Shown: one piece after another, positions 36,913 through 46,739 of the stretch
How the letters are laid out: each line of letters starts with the position of its first letter
How positions within the stretch are numbered: position 1 is the first letter of the stretch
Assembly (NCBI GenBank): GCA_948567375.1
Contig: OX419759.1
Location: 40,142,593-40,206,592 of the forward strand
From: Lunularia cruciata
Lineage: Eukaryota; Streptophyta; Marchantiopsida; Lunulariales; Lunulariaceae
Direction: 5' to 3'
Length of the DNA: 64,000 bases
Position numbers and translations under genes: made by a program
Notes under the pieces: model-generated
Seen by the model: only the letters and a program-made list of their open reading frames with translations
Database searches by the model: none
Told to the model about the DNA's origin: nothing

Positions 36913-39026
36913 TGTGGTACCCAAAATTTTTTGGGTAGAAATTAGAGTAAAATTAGTAGAAGGTTAATTTGCTTTTGTAAGGACCTACAATCACAAGATT
37001 AGCACAATGCAAACAACGCAAAGGAGGTGAAGGAGGTTAGATTACAATGGTAGAAGCCCAAGTAAGTCTGCAAAAAATCCACTTGGATGATGAGAGAGAG
37101 AATCTGCATCCACAATTTCAAGGAATACATTACTTGTCCAATTTGGTATGTGACGTGCTTGTCTAATTTTAGGAATAGTTGTAGTACTATAAGAAGGAGC
37201 ATCTCAAGGTACAAAACAAATTGTAGGTGGTGCGGATGATGCAAATGCATCACAAGGAGTTAGAAGGCAAGCTCTATACATCTAGAGTGAAGTCAAAGAA
37301 CATAGAGTAGAATGTGAGACATGTAAGAGATCAGTTAAAGATGTGCAAGGGAGTTACAATCAAAGATGCAAGTGTCTAGAGAGGCAAAAGTAGAAGCTCA
37401 AGGAACAAAAGGAAAAATTAGTGAAGATAAAAGACAAGCTGGATGCAACTTAGAATGACCTTGCTCAATAATGTAGCAAAGACAAAGTGCAAGTAGTAGA
37501 TATCATAGTATTGAAGGCGGATGTAGTCATGCAAGAGTGGGAGATGACAATGAAATTCAAATTAAGGTTGAAAGAAGAGTATAATTTAATTTCTCACTTT
37601 AAAGAGATGGAGTCCAGCTTAGCCAAGCAAGAAGTGTGCATAGTAGTGCTGATTGTGAAGCATCATGACAAAGTGGAGCAGTTGTAGAATCAATTGGCAA
37701 AAGGACATCAATGGAGTGTAGCAAGTCAAAGTTAGCATAAGGAGGAAATCAGACTACATATGTCTGATTAGCAGCCCAATGCTTCAAAACTGTGTTGAGT
37801 ATAGAGATGGATGCCAAATTGAAGGAATCCTATCTTCATGAGCTTCAATTGCAAGTATAGGAGACACGTAGAAAGAAGGCAAAGGATGTAGATATGAATA
37901 AATTGTTAATTGATTTTAAGAAAAGAGACTAGATAGGAAGGTAAGAAAAGTAGCTGATAATCTTTGTATTAGATTAGACTTGGTAAAGCAAGAAGTAGAT
38001 AGTATATTGAATCTATTAGCACATCATGTTGAACACCAACCCAAATCTTTTGACTTTGGCATGCAAGTTAACTCAGATAACTTGTTTAAAGTAATTGAGG
38101 ATGGTATTGAGTGGGAAAGCATATAATTAGACTACTTATGATGTTTGCAGCAATCCAAACTAAAGGTGGAATAGAAGGCAGAAGGCATAGAGTCAATTCT
38201 TAACTTCCCAAGGACATAGAGAGTTATAGAACTATTACATTTACTTGTAATTAATGTTGGTTCAAAGTTGAGTGAAGGAAGAGAAAAAGTGAAGTGAAGT
38301 AAGTAGAGTCAAATCTGATTAAATAGTAGTAATAGATCCAAAGTGCTAGTTTTGTAGGAAGAGTTGCTTCATATCTATGGAACCAATTGAAGTAGTTGAA
38401 GTAGTTAGTAGTTTAAGTAGTTTTTGTAAATTTTGAGTGCTCGAGCTACTTAAACCTTACATTCAAAGTGTTTTGTATTTAACAAGAGCAAAAGATGAAT
38501 AAGGCAAAGTACTATTGAAGTGCTCATTGTTTTTCTTTATTTTGATTGTCAATTGTGTCTTTATTTGTGAATGCCTGAAGAATTTTGATGTACAAGTAAT
38601 GGAGTGTTAGATGTTGGATTTTTCATCTCTAAATTCCATTTTGTGTTTTTGATCTTACGTAGAAGACTTGCAAACCAATGCCTTGATGGATCTTGAGAAT
38701 TATAGTGTTGTCACTATTTAGGATTTATAGGCAAATCAAGATGCCAATGTGAACTAACTTGAAATAGGGAAGTTGTGCCTTTGGTGGAGAGGTGGAATAC
38801 AATTCCAAGCAAAGTCACTTCATGACAAAGTAGACATCATTGTATCAACTAAATCATCACAATTGAAGTTAATTTTCATTGGAACTGAATAATTGTGACT
38901 TTGAGTGACAATATTATTTCTAGAATTCACTTTTCAAGAGATAATTGTGCTCTTTTTGGTGTTATTTCTGCCCAAGATTTTAAAGACATGATCCGTATGA
39001 ACTGTTAAGTAAATTTAACCTTGTCA
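36913..39026 (+). mobile_element. C-family element copy C2, internally deleted and decayed
   Basis: Starts TGTGGTACCCAAAATTTTTT at 36913 and ends TTGTCA at about 39026, matching the C1 termini. The 3' third aligns well with C1 (tccattttgtgtttttgatctt, gcaatgccttgatgg, gaagttgtgcctttggtgga). The coiled-coil end is readable as ETRRKKAKDVDMNKLLIDF against ETRRRQAKDTNMNALLISL. It is 2.1 kb long, so about 1.7 kb is missing, mainly the N-terminal coding part. No target duplication is evident (ttaat before, atcac after), and the host element E lost sequence at this point. Confidence 0.7.
37261..38170 (+). pseudogene. C-family coiled-coil remnant (C2)
   Basis: Plus-strand helical, charged reading with stops: KADVVMQEWEMTMKFKLRL and KEEYNLISHFKEMESSLAKQ (37487-37687), then the segment matching C1's ETRRRQAKD region (37855-37930) and RLDLVKQEV (37970-38000). 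The N-terminal GEPINW domain is not present. Confidence 0.5.
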
Positions 39027-40343
39027 ATCACATTGTGATGTGACTTTTTGGGATGCTATTTGATGATAAAAGCAAATTTTTGTAGGAGGAGCATCCAACA
39101 AGCAAGTTGTCCCGCATGACATGGTTTTTTGATAATGTACTTGAGAATTTATGATCAACATGAAATAGGGAATTGCTGCCCATGAGATAGTGGTGCAATT
39201 TTGAATCGTAGAGATCATGCCAAGACATTCCTGCTCTGTGCTAGAATACATATCTTTTTGCTAAACTAAGCTAATGACTAGTATAGTAGATGGGATGTTC
39301 CCATTGTTGGTCATCATAGTATGCCAAATAGTGCACATGGCCATGTTAGAGGTTTCTATGAAGACATGAAAGTTCAATTCCCAATTGAGAGCTATGAGAA
39401 TTGGGTGGTAGCTTATTTTGTTTCAACGTCTCAAAGGCTATCATGCATTGGCTAGTCAACAAGAACTCACTAGTGTTATGTAGTAGGCTAGTGAGGGTCA
39501 AAGAAATCTTGGCATACATGTGGACATACCATTGGTAATATCTTGTATAGCCTAGAAAATACCTGATATCATGTATTATGTTTTGTACAAGCAATTGTAA
39601 AATGATTTGGACTTTCTTTGGGTTGATCATGATGCCATTTTCATAGATAAGGTGGCCCAAGAGAGGTCCACACAAGACAAATAAATATTTATGGAGATCT
39701 AGTGAAATCCTAACTAACTTACACATATGCAAAATGGTCCCTAGTACTTGGATGTGATCAGGATGGGAACTATGTGCACACATGTCATCAAGGTATACTT
39801 TGATGTCTCTTCTTCATTGAAAAAGGAATTCATCATGTACCATTGAAGCATTTCAAGAACATTTTTTAATCTGAAGGCATAACTTGGTAGACATAAGCAC
39901 CCCACTCTATGACAAAAGTGGTTCTATATTGATCCTCTAGAGCATTGGAAATTTGATTTTTGTTCAAATAGCCATCTAGGAATGAGAATCATTGGCTATG
40001 GGCCACCTTGTCTAACGATGTATTGGTGGACGGAAAGGAGAAAGGGGCTAGGATGGTTTGTGATTTCAACTTGCAAAATTCAACACAAATTTGAACCTTT
40101 CTTGTATCTTCTTTGGCACCACTAACATTGGGGAGGCCCATTCAGTCTCTATATGGGATAAATGAACCTACACTTGAGTACCTACACTTGAGTTTGTCCA
40201 ACTCTTCCTATACCTTTTGAGAGTAGGTGGGATTCAATCTGTATGGTTTGGACCCGATTGGTATGGCATCTGGTTGTAGCAATATATGGTGCTGACATGT
40301 TTGTGTGTCCATGCCCATGGGTTCTATGTAGTCATAAGCAAAC
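39027..40343 (-). pseudogene. Reverse transcriptase and RNase H of element E
   Basis: From 40343 leftward: FAYDYIEPMGM, QHHILLQPDAIPIGSKPYRL, NPTYSQKV, VQICVEFCKLKSQTILAP, FLDGYLNKNQISNALED (near 39968-39990), then the YLDD active site at 39784-39795 in KVYLDDMCAHSSHPDHI. After this come RISLDLHKYLFVLCGPLLGH, VRYFLGYTRYYQWYVHMYAK-type sequence, and the RNase H end STEQECLGMISTIQN with KKSHHNV just before C2. Stops and frameshifts occur, but most RT motifs remain. The YLDD motif itself is intact. Confidence 0.85.
40339..40343. repeat. Target-site duplication of C1, left copy
   Basis: The bases caaac occur directly before the element and again at 44132-44136 directly after it. A 5-bp duplication is typical of integrase-mediated insertion. 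Confidence 0.75.
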
Positions 40344-40726
40344 TGTGGTGCCCACATTTTTTGTTTTTTTCAAAATAAAGAAGAAGAAGTGTACAAAGAA
40401 GTCGGATTGCGCCTGTATGGCCAAAGAAGGCAAAGAAAAGAGTCTTTGGGATGAACCCAAAGTAAAGTGACTTCGGTTCATAAGGCAAAGTACTCAGAAA
40501 TGCCCTATCAGCATACAACCCAAAGTAAAATGTCTTCGTAATGGGGGGAGCTCAACCCGAGGCAAAGACAGTCTAACAACCTTTCGTCGGGGTGAGAAAT
40601 TCAAGAAAGGATCGTTCAAAACCGGCGGCCCATACGCACGAAGGTTGATTGACAGTGATAGGTGCATGTAGGAGGTGTGATTTCTTGATAGAAACTCGAA
40701 GTGAAGAAAAAAAAGAAGTGCAACTC

Positions 40727-40735
40727 TATAAAAAT
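40727..40735 (+). promoter_or_regulatory. TATA box of the C family
   Basis: TATAAAAAT in CTCTATAAAAATCAAA, 19 bases before the first ATG (40754). Copy C3 has the same box and spacing class at 6832-6824 on its strand. Confidence 0.5.
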
Positions 40736-40753
40736 CAAACTCGCAACGACAAA

Positions 40754-41014
40754 ATGTCAAGTAATTTTCCTTTGCCATTGAGAAGTCGTCTTGTAGGTCA
40801 TCGTGGGAAGGGAAATAGAGTTGGAATCGTGGTAGTGCGTAAGGGAGAAGTTGCAAGAGTGAAATCGAGAGATAGTGAGAAGGCAGAAGAGATGGGAGGA
40901 GGAAAGAAGAACTCTGAATTCGTAGTGAGAAATCATGCAATTTGGAGGTTAGATGTAATCGCTAGGATCAAAGTCTTGAGCCAACTTTGGATCACTTTTC
41001 TAGCATGGAACTGA
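40754..41014 (+). CDS. C-family ORF1, small basic protein
   Basis: An 86-codon frame starting MSSNFPLPLRSRLVGHRGKG, rich in Lys/Arg and Gly (EEMGGGKKNSEF), and ending VLSQLWITFLAWN then TGA. The start is chosen because C3 conserves MSSNFPLPLRS at the same position; an upstream in-frame ATG at 40649 precedes the TATA box and is unlikely. In C3 the stop is TAG after the same AWN. The next frame (41018) is in phase, three bases further. It may be a separate small protein or the start of one long protein read through the stop. No known domain recognised. Confidence 0.5.
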   Translation: MSSNFPLPLRSRLVGHRGKGNRVGIVVVRKGEVARVKSRDSEKAEEMGGGKKNSEFVVRNHAIWRLDVIARIKVLSQLWITFLAWN

Positions 41015-41017
41015 AAT

Positions 41018-43329
41018 GTGAGCTTTCCAGGTTTCATGACAGAAATCATCGAGAGCAAGTGTCTCAATGGACCCAAGGAAGAAGGGAAGAGAGGGAATCC
41101 GGCTTGCTGGACAGAGTCAGATTGGAGACTTGTACTCGGGAAGGAAGCAGGCTCGGAGCAAGGGGCCACGTTCTTGGGAAAGGGAGAGATAGCTCAAGAA
41201 ACCCAAGAGGTGAGAGATGCTTTCTTGTCAAAGCGGACAAAGAATGGGTACAAGGTTGAGAGCTACAAAGACCTTGTGAAGAGAGGAATTGTGAGTGCAC
41301 TGATGGCCATCTTGAAGCCGGAGAGAACCACTTATGTGATGAAACACCAGGCAGTGTTCTTTCACAAGCTATTCAAAGGAGAACCGATCAATTGGGTGAG
41401 GTGTTTCCACAGGAGAACGAGGCAGATGGTGTGGAATTTGCAAGATAAGTTGCCTCCACACTACATTGTGCCATTTGCAGCACATTTCTACCTCGAGCTA
41501 AATTTGCTAAACTTGGCGGAGCAAACTCGGATGGTGTCGCACTTCCATCCTAATTTGCAAAAGGAGGTCGATGTCGAGGATTTAGGATTATTGCAAATCA
41601 GGAGCACCAACGACTACTACATGAAGACAGAGAAGAACATAGAGTTCGTAGTGAGTTCCCCGAATACAAAGAAGAGGAGTCGGCAAGGCAAAGCCAAAGA
41701 CACAAAGAAACCTCAAAAGACACGGAGAGGCAACCCGAGGCGAGGTATGGTGGTGATCAAGTTGGAGGATGAAGACTCGGAAGGTGATGCCAAGCTCAAG
41801 ACTGAAGACTCGGAACACAAGGAGGAGCCTGAACTAACGCTGCAAAGTGGAGATACAAGTAGCGATAGCGATGAAGGAGGAGAAATGACATCGGTGCCGG
41901 CGGCTGAAGAAATGAAGAAGAAGAAGTGCAGGCAGAAATTGAAGCCGAAGATAATACACAGTTGGAAGACGAAGTAACTATGCCCAAAGAGAAGAAGATC
42001 GCAGTGCAAAGAGGAGTTTTCTTGAGATGTAAGGCAAAGTGTGAAGCGGGGCCAAGTAAGGCAAAAGAAGAAGTAACTGAAAGCTCGGGAAGCAAGGCGT
42101 CAATTCTGATACAAAGACTGCAAAGAAAAAGGCGAGTATCAGATGAACATGAAGTATGGAGAGAAGTGGCCACGCAAGAAGAAGTAACCCCGAGCAATGG
42201 AGTCGAGTACCTGCGGGATGTGGTATGTCCTCTACTGGTAAAGATGGAGTACAAGAAGAAGGAGATGCAGTCAACTTGTCCGGAGGTAAAGACTGTATTG
42301 CAGGTGTTGTCCATATTAGAAGAAGAGAACTCGGAGTTGAAGAAGAGTATAACCCGAGGTGGGGAGGAAAAGGAAGTACTGCAATCGGAGGCAGTGGTGA
42401 GAAGTCAGGTAATTGAAGACCTGAAGAGAGAAGTAAATTATTGAGAGGATCTTGTGAAGAAGAGTGACATAGCAAGGGAGAGACAAGTAGCTGAGTATGA
42501 GATCTTGAAGCAACAGCTTGTTGATTCAAGAGTAGAGGTAATCTATGCTATGGTGAGAGTAGCTGCAAAGGATCAGGAGCTCAATAGGGTGATGGAGAGT
42601 GTCGAGGAGAAGAAGCAACTCTGGCAACGAGAGTTAGCGGCACAATATAGAGAAGAAGACCGATTACAAGAGTTACTTTGTAATCAGGAGGAGAAGGTTG
42701 TCCAGAAGGAGAAGGAGAAGGAGTTGGTGAAAGCCAAGTTTGAGGTGGAGTTGGCAATGTACCGAGAGGATTGGCTCACAGATCGGGAACATGAGAGAAA
42801 GACAAGATTGGAGCCATTGAAGGATATAGTCCTCCAAATGAATGCAATGTTAAGTACAAAGGCCAGCATTCGGATTGAGGAGACAAGGCTGTAGGAGTTT
42901 AAGTTGTTGGTGCAAGAGACAAGGCGAAGACAAGCAAAGGATACAAATATGAATGCCTTGTTAATTAGTCTCAAAACTCGTGTAGACAAAAAGATCTTAG
43001 AGGTAGAGGATAACATTCCGATTAGATTAGACTTAGTGAAAATAGAGATAAAAAAGCTTCGGAAAGATGTTAGAGCAAAACCCTAAGTAGATAACATAGG
43101 AGTACAAATGTCTTTTGAATTACCATTGGAGACATTGGAGAAGAGTGGGTTGAGAGATGAAGAGTTAGATAGATTACCCACTAGTGGAATTTTAGATCAG
43201 GAAAGAGAATTGTTGGAATTGGTAGAAAAGGTAGAAGATATGAAACCCGAGGACAGAGTATTAGGAAGTAAGATTACTTCGGGTTCAGGTTTGAAAGCCA
43301 AGGAAGAAGTAGACATCGGATTGGAGTAG
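41018..43329 (+). pseudogene. C-family ORF2, large coiled-coil protein (best copy)
   Basis: Protein of roughly 770 residues if breaks are ignored. It begins at 41018 with GTG in the place of C3's ATG (SFPGFMTEIIESKC). The N-terminal domain (41220-41560) has KHQAVFFHKLFKGEPINWV and LPPHYIVPFAAHFYLELNLL. A basic patch like a nuclear signal follows (KKRSRQGKAKDTKKPQKTRR, about 41665-41730). Next is an acidic Ser/Asp region (SGDTSSDSDEGGEM), a second basic part with RCKAKCEAGPSKAKEE, then a long coiled coil (42300-43080: NRVMESVEEKKQLWQREL, MYREDWLTDREHERK) and an acidic tail (ELPLETLEKSGL). Breaks: one-base slip near 41920, TGA at 42442-42444, TAG at 42892-42894, TAA at 43084-43086. No enzyme motif. 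The N-terminal part may be distantly related to the putative plant transposon protein families, a guess to be tested. Confidence 0.65.
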
Positions 43330-44131
43330 AAACAGTTTTGAGATTTGAAGAGGTAGATATGAAGAGGTACATTGTCATTTTGGATCTGCAGGTTAGAAAA
43401 GTTGTTGTAGAACGGTATAGTTGTTAGAACTGTTGATTGCTTCACTACTCAAGAGTGGCATTCGCAGAGAAATGTTGTTCAATGCTCATAATTTTTGAGA
43501 ATAGATAAAGCAAAGTGCTACAAAGCAGTGCTCATCGCTTGAGCTTGATTCCAAGTATCAATGTTGTACTTGTGTTTGTGAGTGTGTGAAGAAATTCAAA
43601 GTGCAAGTCAGAGTGTTTGTTGGATGTTGGATTCCACAGCCTTGATCTTCATTCTGTGTGTTTTTTTTTTGATCTTGAGTGAAGCACAATCAAAGCAATG
43701 CCTTGACAGATCTGAGAGGAATTGTTGTGTTGGTAGTATTCTGCATTTGTGAGTGCAGTGCGAGGTTGATGTGAAGCAATTTAGAATGAGGAAGTTGTGC
43801 CTTCAGTGGAAGGGTGGAACACAATTTTGAGGCAAAGTTGTTTTGCAATGAAGTGCCATTTTCGGGAGAGCCTGAATCATCACAATCAAGATTGTTTGGA
43901 AAGAATTGATGGAGTTGTGATTAAGGAGTGTGAAATTCGTGACAAGACTGTGAGTCAGTGCTTGTTACTCTCTTCTAGGTGTGGTTTCTACCTGAGAGAT
44001 TAAAGACACAACTAAGAAGAACTGCAATTGTTACTTTGACTTTGTATTTAGACATTTCTGACTCGTATCTCTGCGGAAACAAACTTTACTTACCCGATTA
44101 CCGCAAAAGTAATATTTACTGGGTTGTCACA
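43330..44131 (+). other. 3' untranslated part of C1
   Basis: No open frame of note. It contains a T-tract at about 43662 and conserved stretches shared with C2 and the D copies (AATGCCTTGA, GAAGTTGTGCCTT). The end, ATTACCGCAAAAGTAATAT then GGGTTGTCACA, is the best-conserved terminus of the C/D family. Confidence 0.55.
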
Positions 44132-44136
44132 CAAAC

Positions 44137-44946
44137 ACATCCCAATATTCTTGGAAGAAGGCTTGGTAAGTAAGTTGTTCCTTGAGGTCCACATTGGTGC
44201 TAATCTTGACATACTCAAGCATTTCCTTTGCCCAAAAGATATCCAAGTTCTAAAATGTTATGACCACATGTAAGTGGAGTGGGATGGTCTCAATTAAATG
44301 TTTGGGAGGTTTGTCCAAAAAAATTGTGTCTTGACCTTTCTTCTAGTATGTCTAATGGACTTCATATTCCCTTACAATCTGCTTTGTAGGTTTAGTCTAT
44401 GTCAACAACAATGATGTGGGATAGTGAACTCATCCTCTTAGACTAAGCTAGAAGAGCTATGTTGACCATCGTAGGTCCTGTTTCACTATTGTGAGCAATG
44501 ATAATGTCATCAAGTAGAGTACCATCAAGATGGAGACATTCCTTGTTGGTTTCTTCATCCTTGCAGTCAATGTCATCTTTGATATAGAAGCAAGAGGTAG
44601 TTGAGGTTTCTTGAGTATGTGTTTCCATGTAAGAAAAGGAGAACATAACATGGCAGAAAGCTCCATTTTCAATGGTAAGAGAAGCCTTTGAGTCCAAAAA
44701 GATTGCATTTGGGATCAAGGAAGTATGCCCATCAAGAAAATTTTGTGGTCTTTCCAAAAGAATGGAATTATAATGGTGTAGTTTTCTGGTATGGCTACTC
44801 ATTTCCTCTTCAATTATGAAAGGAAATTAGCAATGGCATTTGTGATTTCCTCATAGCTATCAAACGTGAGTAGGACTCCATGCATCAACATTGAAACTTG
44901 GTTCTCCTTCTTGATCTGAACTTGATATTGGTCTAATATAGTGGTA
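44137..44946 (-). pseudogene. Linker between protease and RT of element E
   Basis: On the minus strand the part nearest C1 reads NLLPRILGCVC, which joins FAYDYIEPMGM on the other side of C1, as in gypsy RT N-termini (FxDVFAWSYEDM). Farther upstream a frame at 44802-44443 (YNSILLERPQNFLDGHTSLI) holds acidic sequence typical of this linker. No catalytic motif. Confidence 0.6.
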
Positions 44947-45304
44947 TGAGCCGGTCTATCTCTCTTTCAAGATGAACCTCTGATGGCTATTAGGGTAGTG
45001 CACCATGGACTAAGAAGGCAAAGAACAAACACTCCATTACCCTCCTCCAAAGCTAGAACTCAAAGGTACCTCCAAGACTCAAGCCATTGCTCACTAGAGA
45101 ACTTAATGGGAGAGATACTTGTGAATGAAGGAAGGGTGAGTATCTCCCTATCCCTCATTTATATACTTATGAAATAATTACATACCAAAGTTATTAATTA
45201 CGATAGTAACTCAAGGTACTAGGAAACAAGTCATAAATTAAAAAGTCTAAAGGAATATCTCAACTCATAAGAATAATTTGATAAGCATATAGTCTTATCT
45301 TGAC
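44947..45304 (-). repeat. 3' half of an older A/B-family LTR, inverted
   Basis: Reverse complement ends AGATAGGCCGGCTCA at 44947 and contains AAGTATATAAATGAGGG and TTAGTCCATGGTGCACTACC, matching the downstream half of the B LTR. It stops at cttatcttgac, exactly where the other half resumes at 52735. It is therefore one LTR, cut in two by element B. Confidence 0.8.
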
Positions 45305-45305
45305 T

Positions 45306-45935
45306 TCTAACACCCATTTGTGCATGTATGTGCTATTATGATATTTAGTTTGGTATCATAAGTACCTGAGAGATGTTATTTACATAAAGACATAAAGGAT
45401 TATTCTACATTAGTCATGATTAGCTAAAGTTAGTCATAGCTAAGATAGAGAGGACCTTACTTTAGAGGAAATGTAGAAGATGAGCACCACTATCTTGGAT
45501 TATAATGTATTGACTTGGTATTATTACTAAGTGTTTGAGGAAAGAGTTGAGAACTCTTGGACCCACAAGCATTTTTGCATCAAATTCTTTTATAGTCCAA
45601 GGATAGCCCATGTGAGGAATCCTTGACTTAGTGGTTGGCTGAAGTGAAGACCACATGCTTAGGAGAATATTCCCATCAGTATGGATATTCCTTTAGACTT
45701 TAGACTTTAGACTTTATTTGACTTTTAGCCAAGTAACTTGAGTTACTCTAGTAATAAGTAACTTTAGTGCAAAATTTTTCATAAGTATATAAAATAGGGG
45801 TGAAGATGTACTCATCATCCTTTCATTTGCAACTATCTATCTCTCATTGAGTTATTTAATGAGCAATGGTTTGAGTCTTGGAGTGTTAGCCTTAGAGGAG
45901 TATGATGGAGTTGTGGTTCCTTGCCTTTTTAGTCC
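45306..45935 (+). repeat. First 5' LTR of element B, 3' truncated
   Basis: Begins TCTAACACCCATTTG (family start TGTAACACCC) and runs to TTTTTAGTCC, where the second LTR starts. It lacks the final 130 bases or so. The TATA box reads TATATAAAA at 45786-45794. It contains a (TTTAGACTT)-type triple repeat near 45695-45715. Confidence 0.8.
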
Positions 45936-46689
45936 TATAACATCCATTTTTGTATGTATGTGCTATTGTGATATTTAGTTTGGTACTACAAGAAATTGAA
46001 AGATATTATTTATATAGAGATATAGGATGGTTTTACATTAGTTATGATTAGCTAAAGTTAGTCATAGCTAAGATAGAGAGGACCTTAATTTAGAGAAAGT
46101 TGAAAAGAGTAGCACCAAAATTTTGGATTGGAGTGTATTGACTTGGTATTATTCTTAGGTGTTTGGCTTTGAGGAAAGAGTTGAGAACTCTTGGACCCAC
46201 AAGCCATTTTGATTTGGATTCTTCTATAGTCCAAGGATAGCTCATGTGAAGGAATCCTTGACTTAGTGGTTGGATCAAGATAAGACCATATGCTTAGGGG
46301 AAAATTCTCATGAGGATGGATATTCCTTTAGACTTTAGACTTTAGACTTTAGATTTTATTTGAGTAACTTGAGTTACTCTAGTAATTAGTAACTTTGGGA
46401 CATAACTATTTCATAAGTATATAAACTAGGGATGAGGAGGTACTCATCATCCTTTCATTTGCAACTCTCTCTCATTGAGTTCTCTTGTGAGTAATGTCTT
46501 GAGTCTTGGAGTATTAGCTTTGGTGGAATATGATGGAGTTGGGGTTCATTGCCTTGTTAGTCCATGGTGCACTACCATAATAACCATAAGGGGTTCATCC
46601 TGAGCAAGAAACATGCTGGCTTATAATCCATGGTTTAATACTATAAGAGCTATTGGAGGTTTGTCCTAAATGAGAGACAAGCCGGTTCA
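45936..46689 (+). repeat. Second 5' LTR of element B, complete
   Basis: Starts TATAACATCC (G to A in the TG start) and ends GCCGGTTCA at 46689. It carries a 50-60 bp internal addition near 46620-46680 relative to the other LTRs. TATATAAAC lies at 46418-46426. The TTTAGACTT microrepeat has four units near 46330. Confidence 0.8.
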
Positions 46690-46695
46690 TATTTT

Positions 46696-46713
46696 TGGTT
46701 CTATTGTTGGGAC
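46696..46713 (+). other. Primer-binding-site-like sequence, decayed tRNA-Asp type
   Basis: TGGTTCTATTGTTGGGAC lies six bases after the LTR end. It fits the tRNA-Asp site used by many gypsy elements (TGGCGCCGTTGCCGGGG) if several C and G are read as decayed to T and A. Confidence 0.4.
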
Positions 46714-46739
46714 CTCTATACAAGGCAAGATAATGTTCC

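Larger units (their letters stand above)
40344..44131 (+). mobile_element. C-family element copy C1, full length, youngest copy
   Basis: Starts TGTGGTGCCCACATTTTTTG, ends TTTACTGGGTTGTCACA; 3788 bp; flanked by caaac on both sides. I found no repeat shared between its first 400 and last 800 bases, so it has no LTR pair. The ends form only a weak inverted match (TGTGGTGCCCA against TGTGACAACCCA). A TATA box lies at 40727-40735, a coding region at 40754-43329, and an 800-bp 3' untranslated part follows. It inserted into the RT linker of gypsy E. CG dinucleotides are abundant compared with C2, C3 and D, so it is the most recent of these insertions. Classification is open: a solo giant LTR, or a non-autonomous element. 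Confidence 0.8.

Noticed and set aside
41796..42529. Long minus-strand frames inside C1 (172-183 codons)
   Set aside because: Antisense of the acidic and coiled-coil coding region; low-complexity Ser/Leu composition and no motif.
40344..44131. C1 as a classic DNA transposon with terminal inverted repeats
   Set aside because: The inverted match of the ends is only a few bases (TGTG and CCCA), and no transposase motif is present; kept as an alternative, not as the call.
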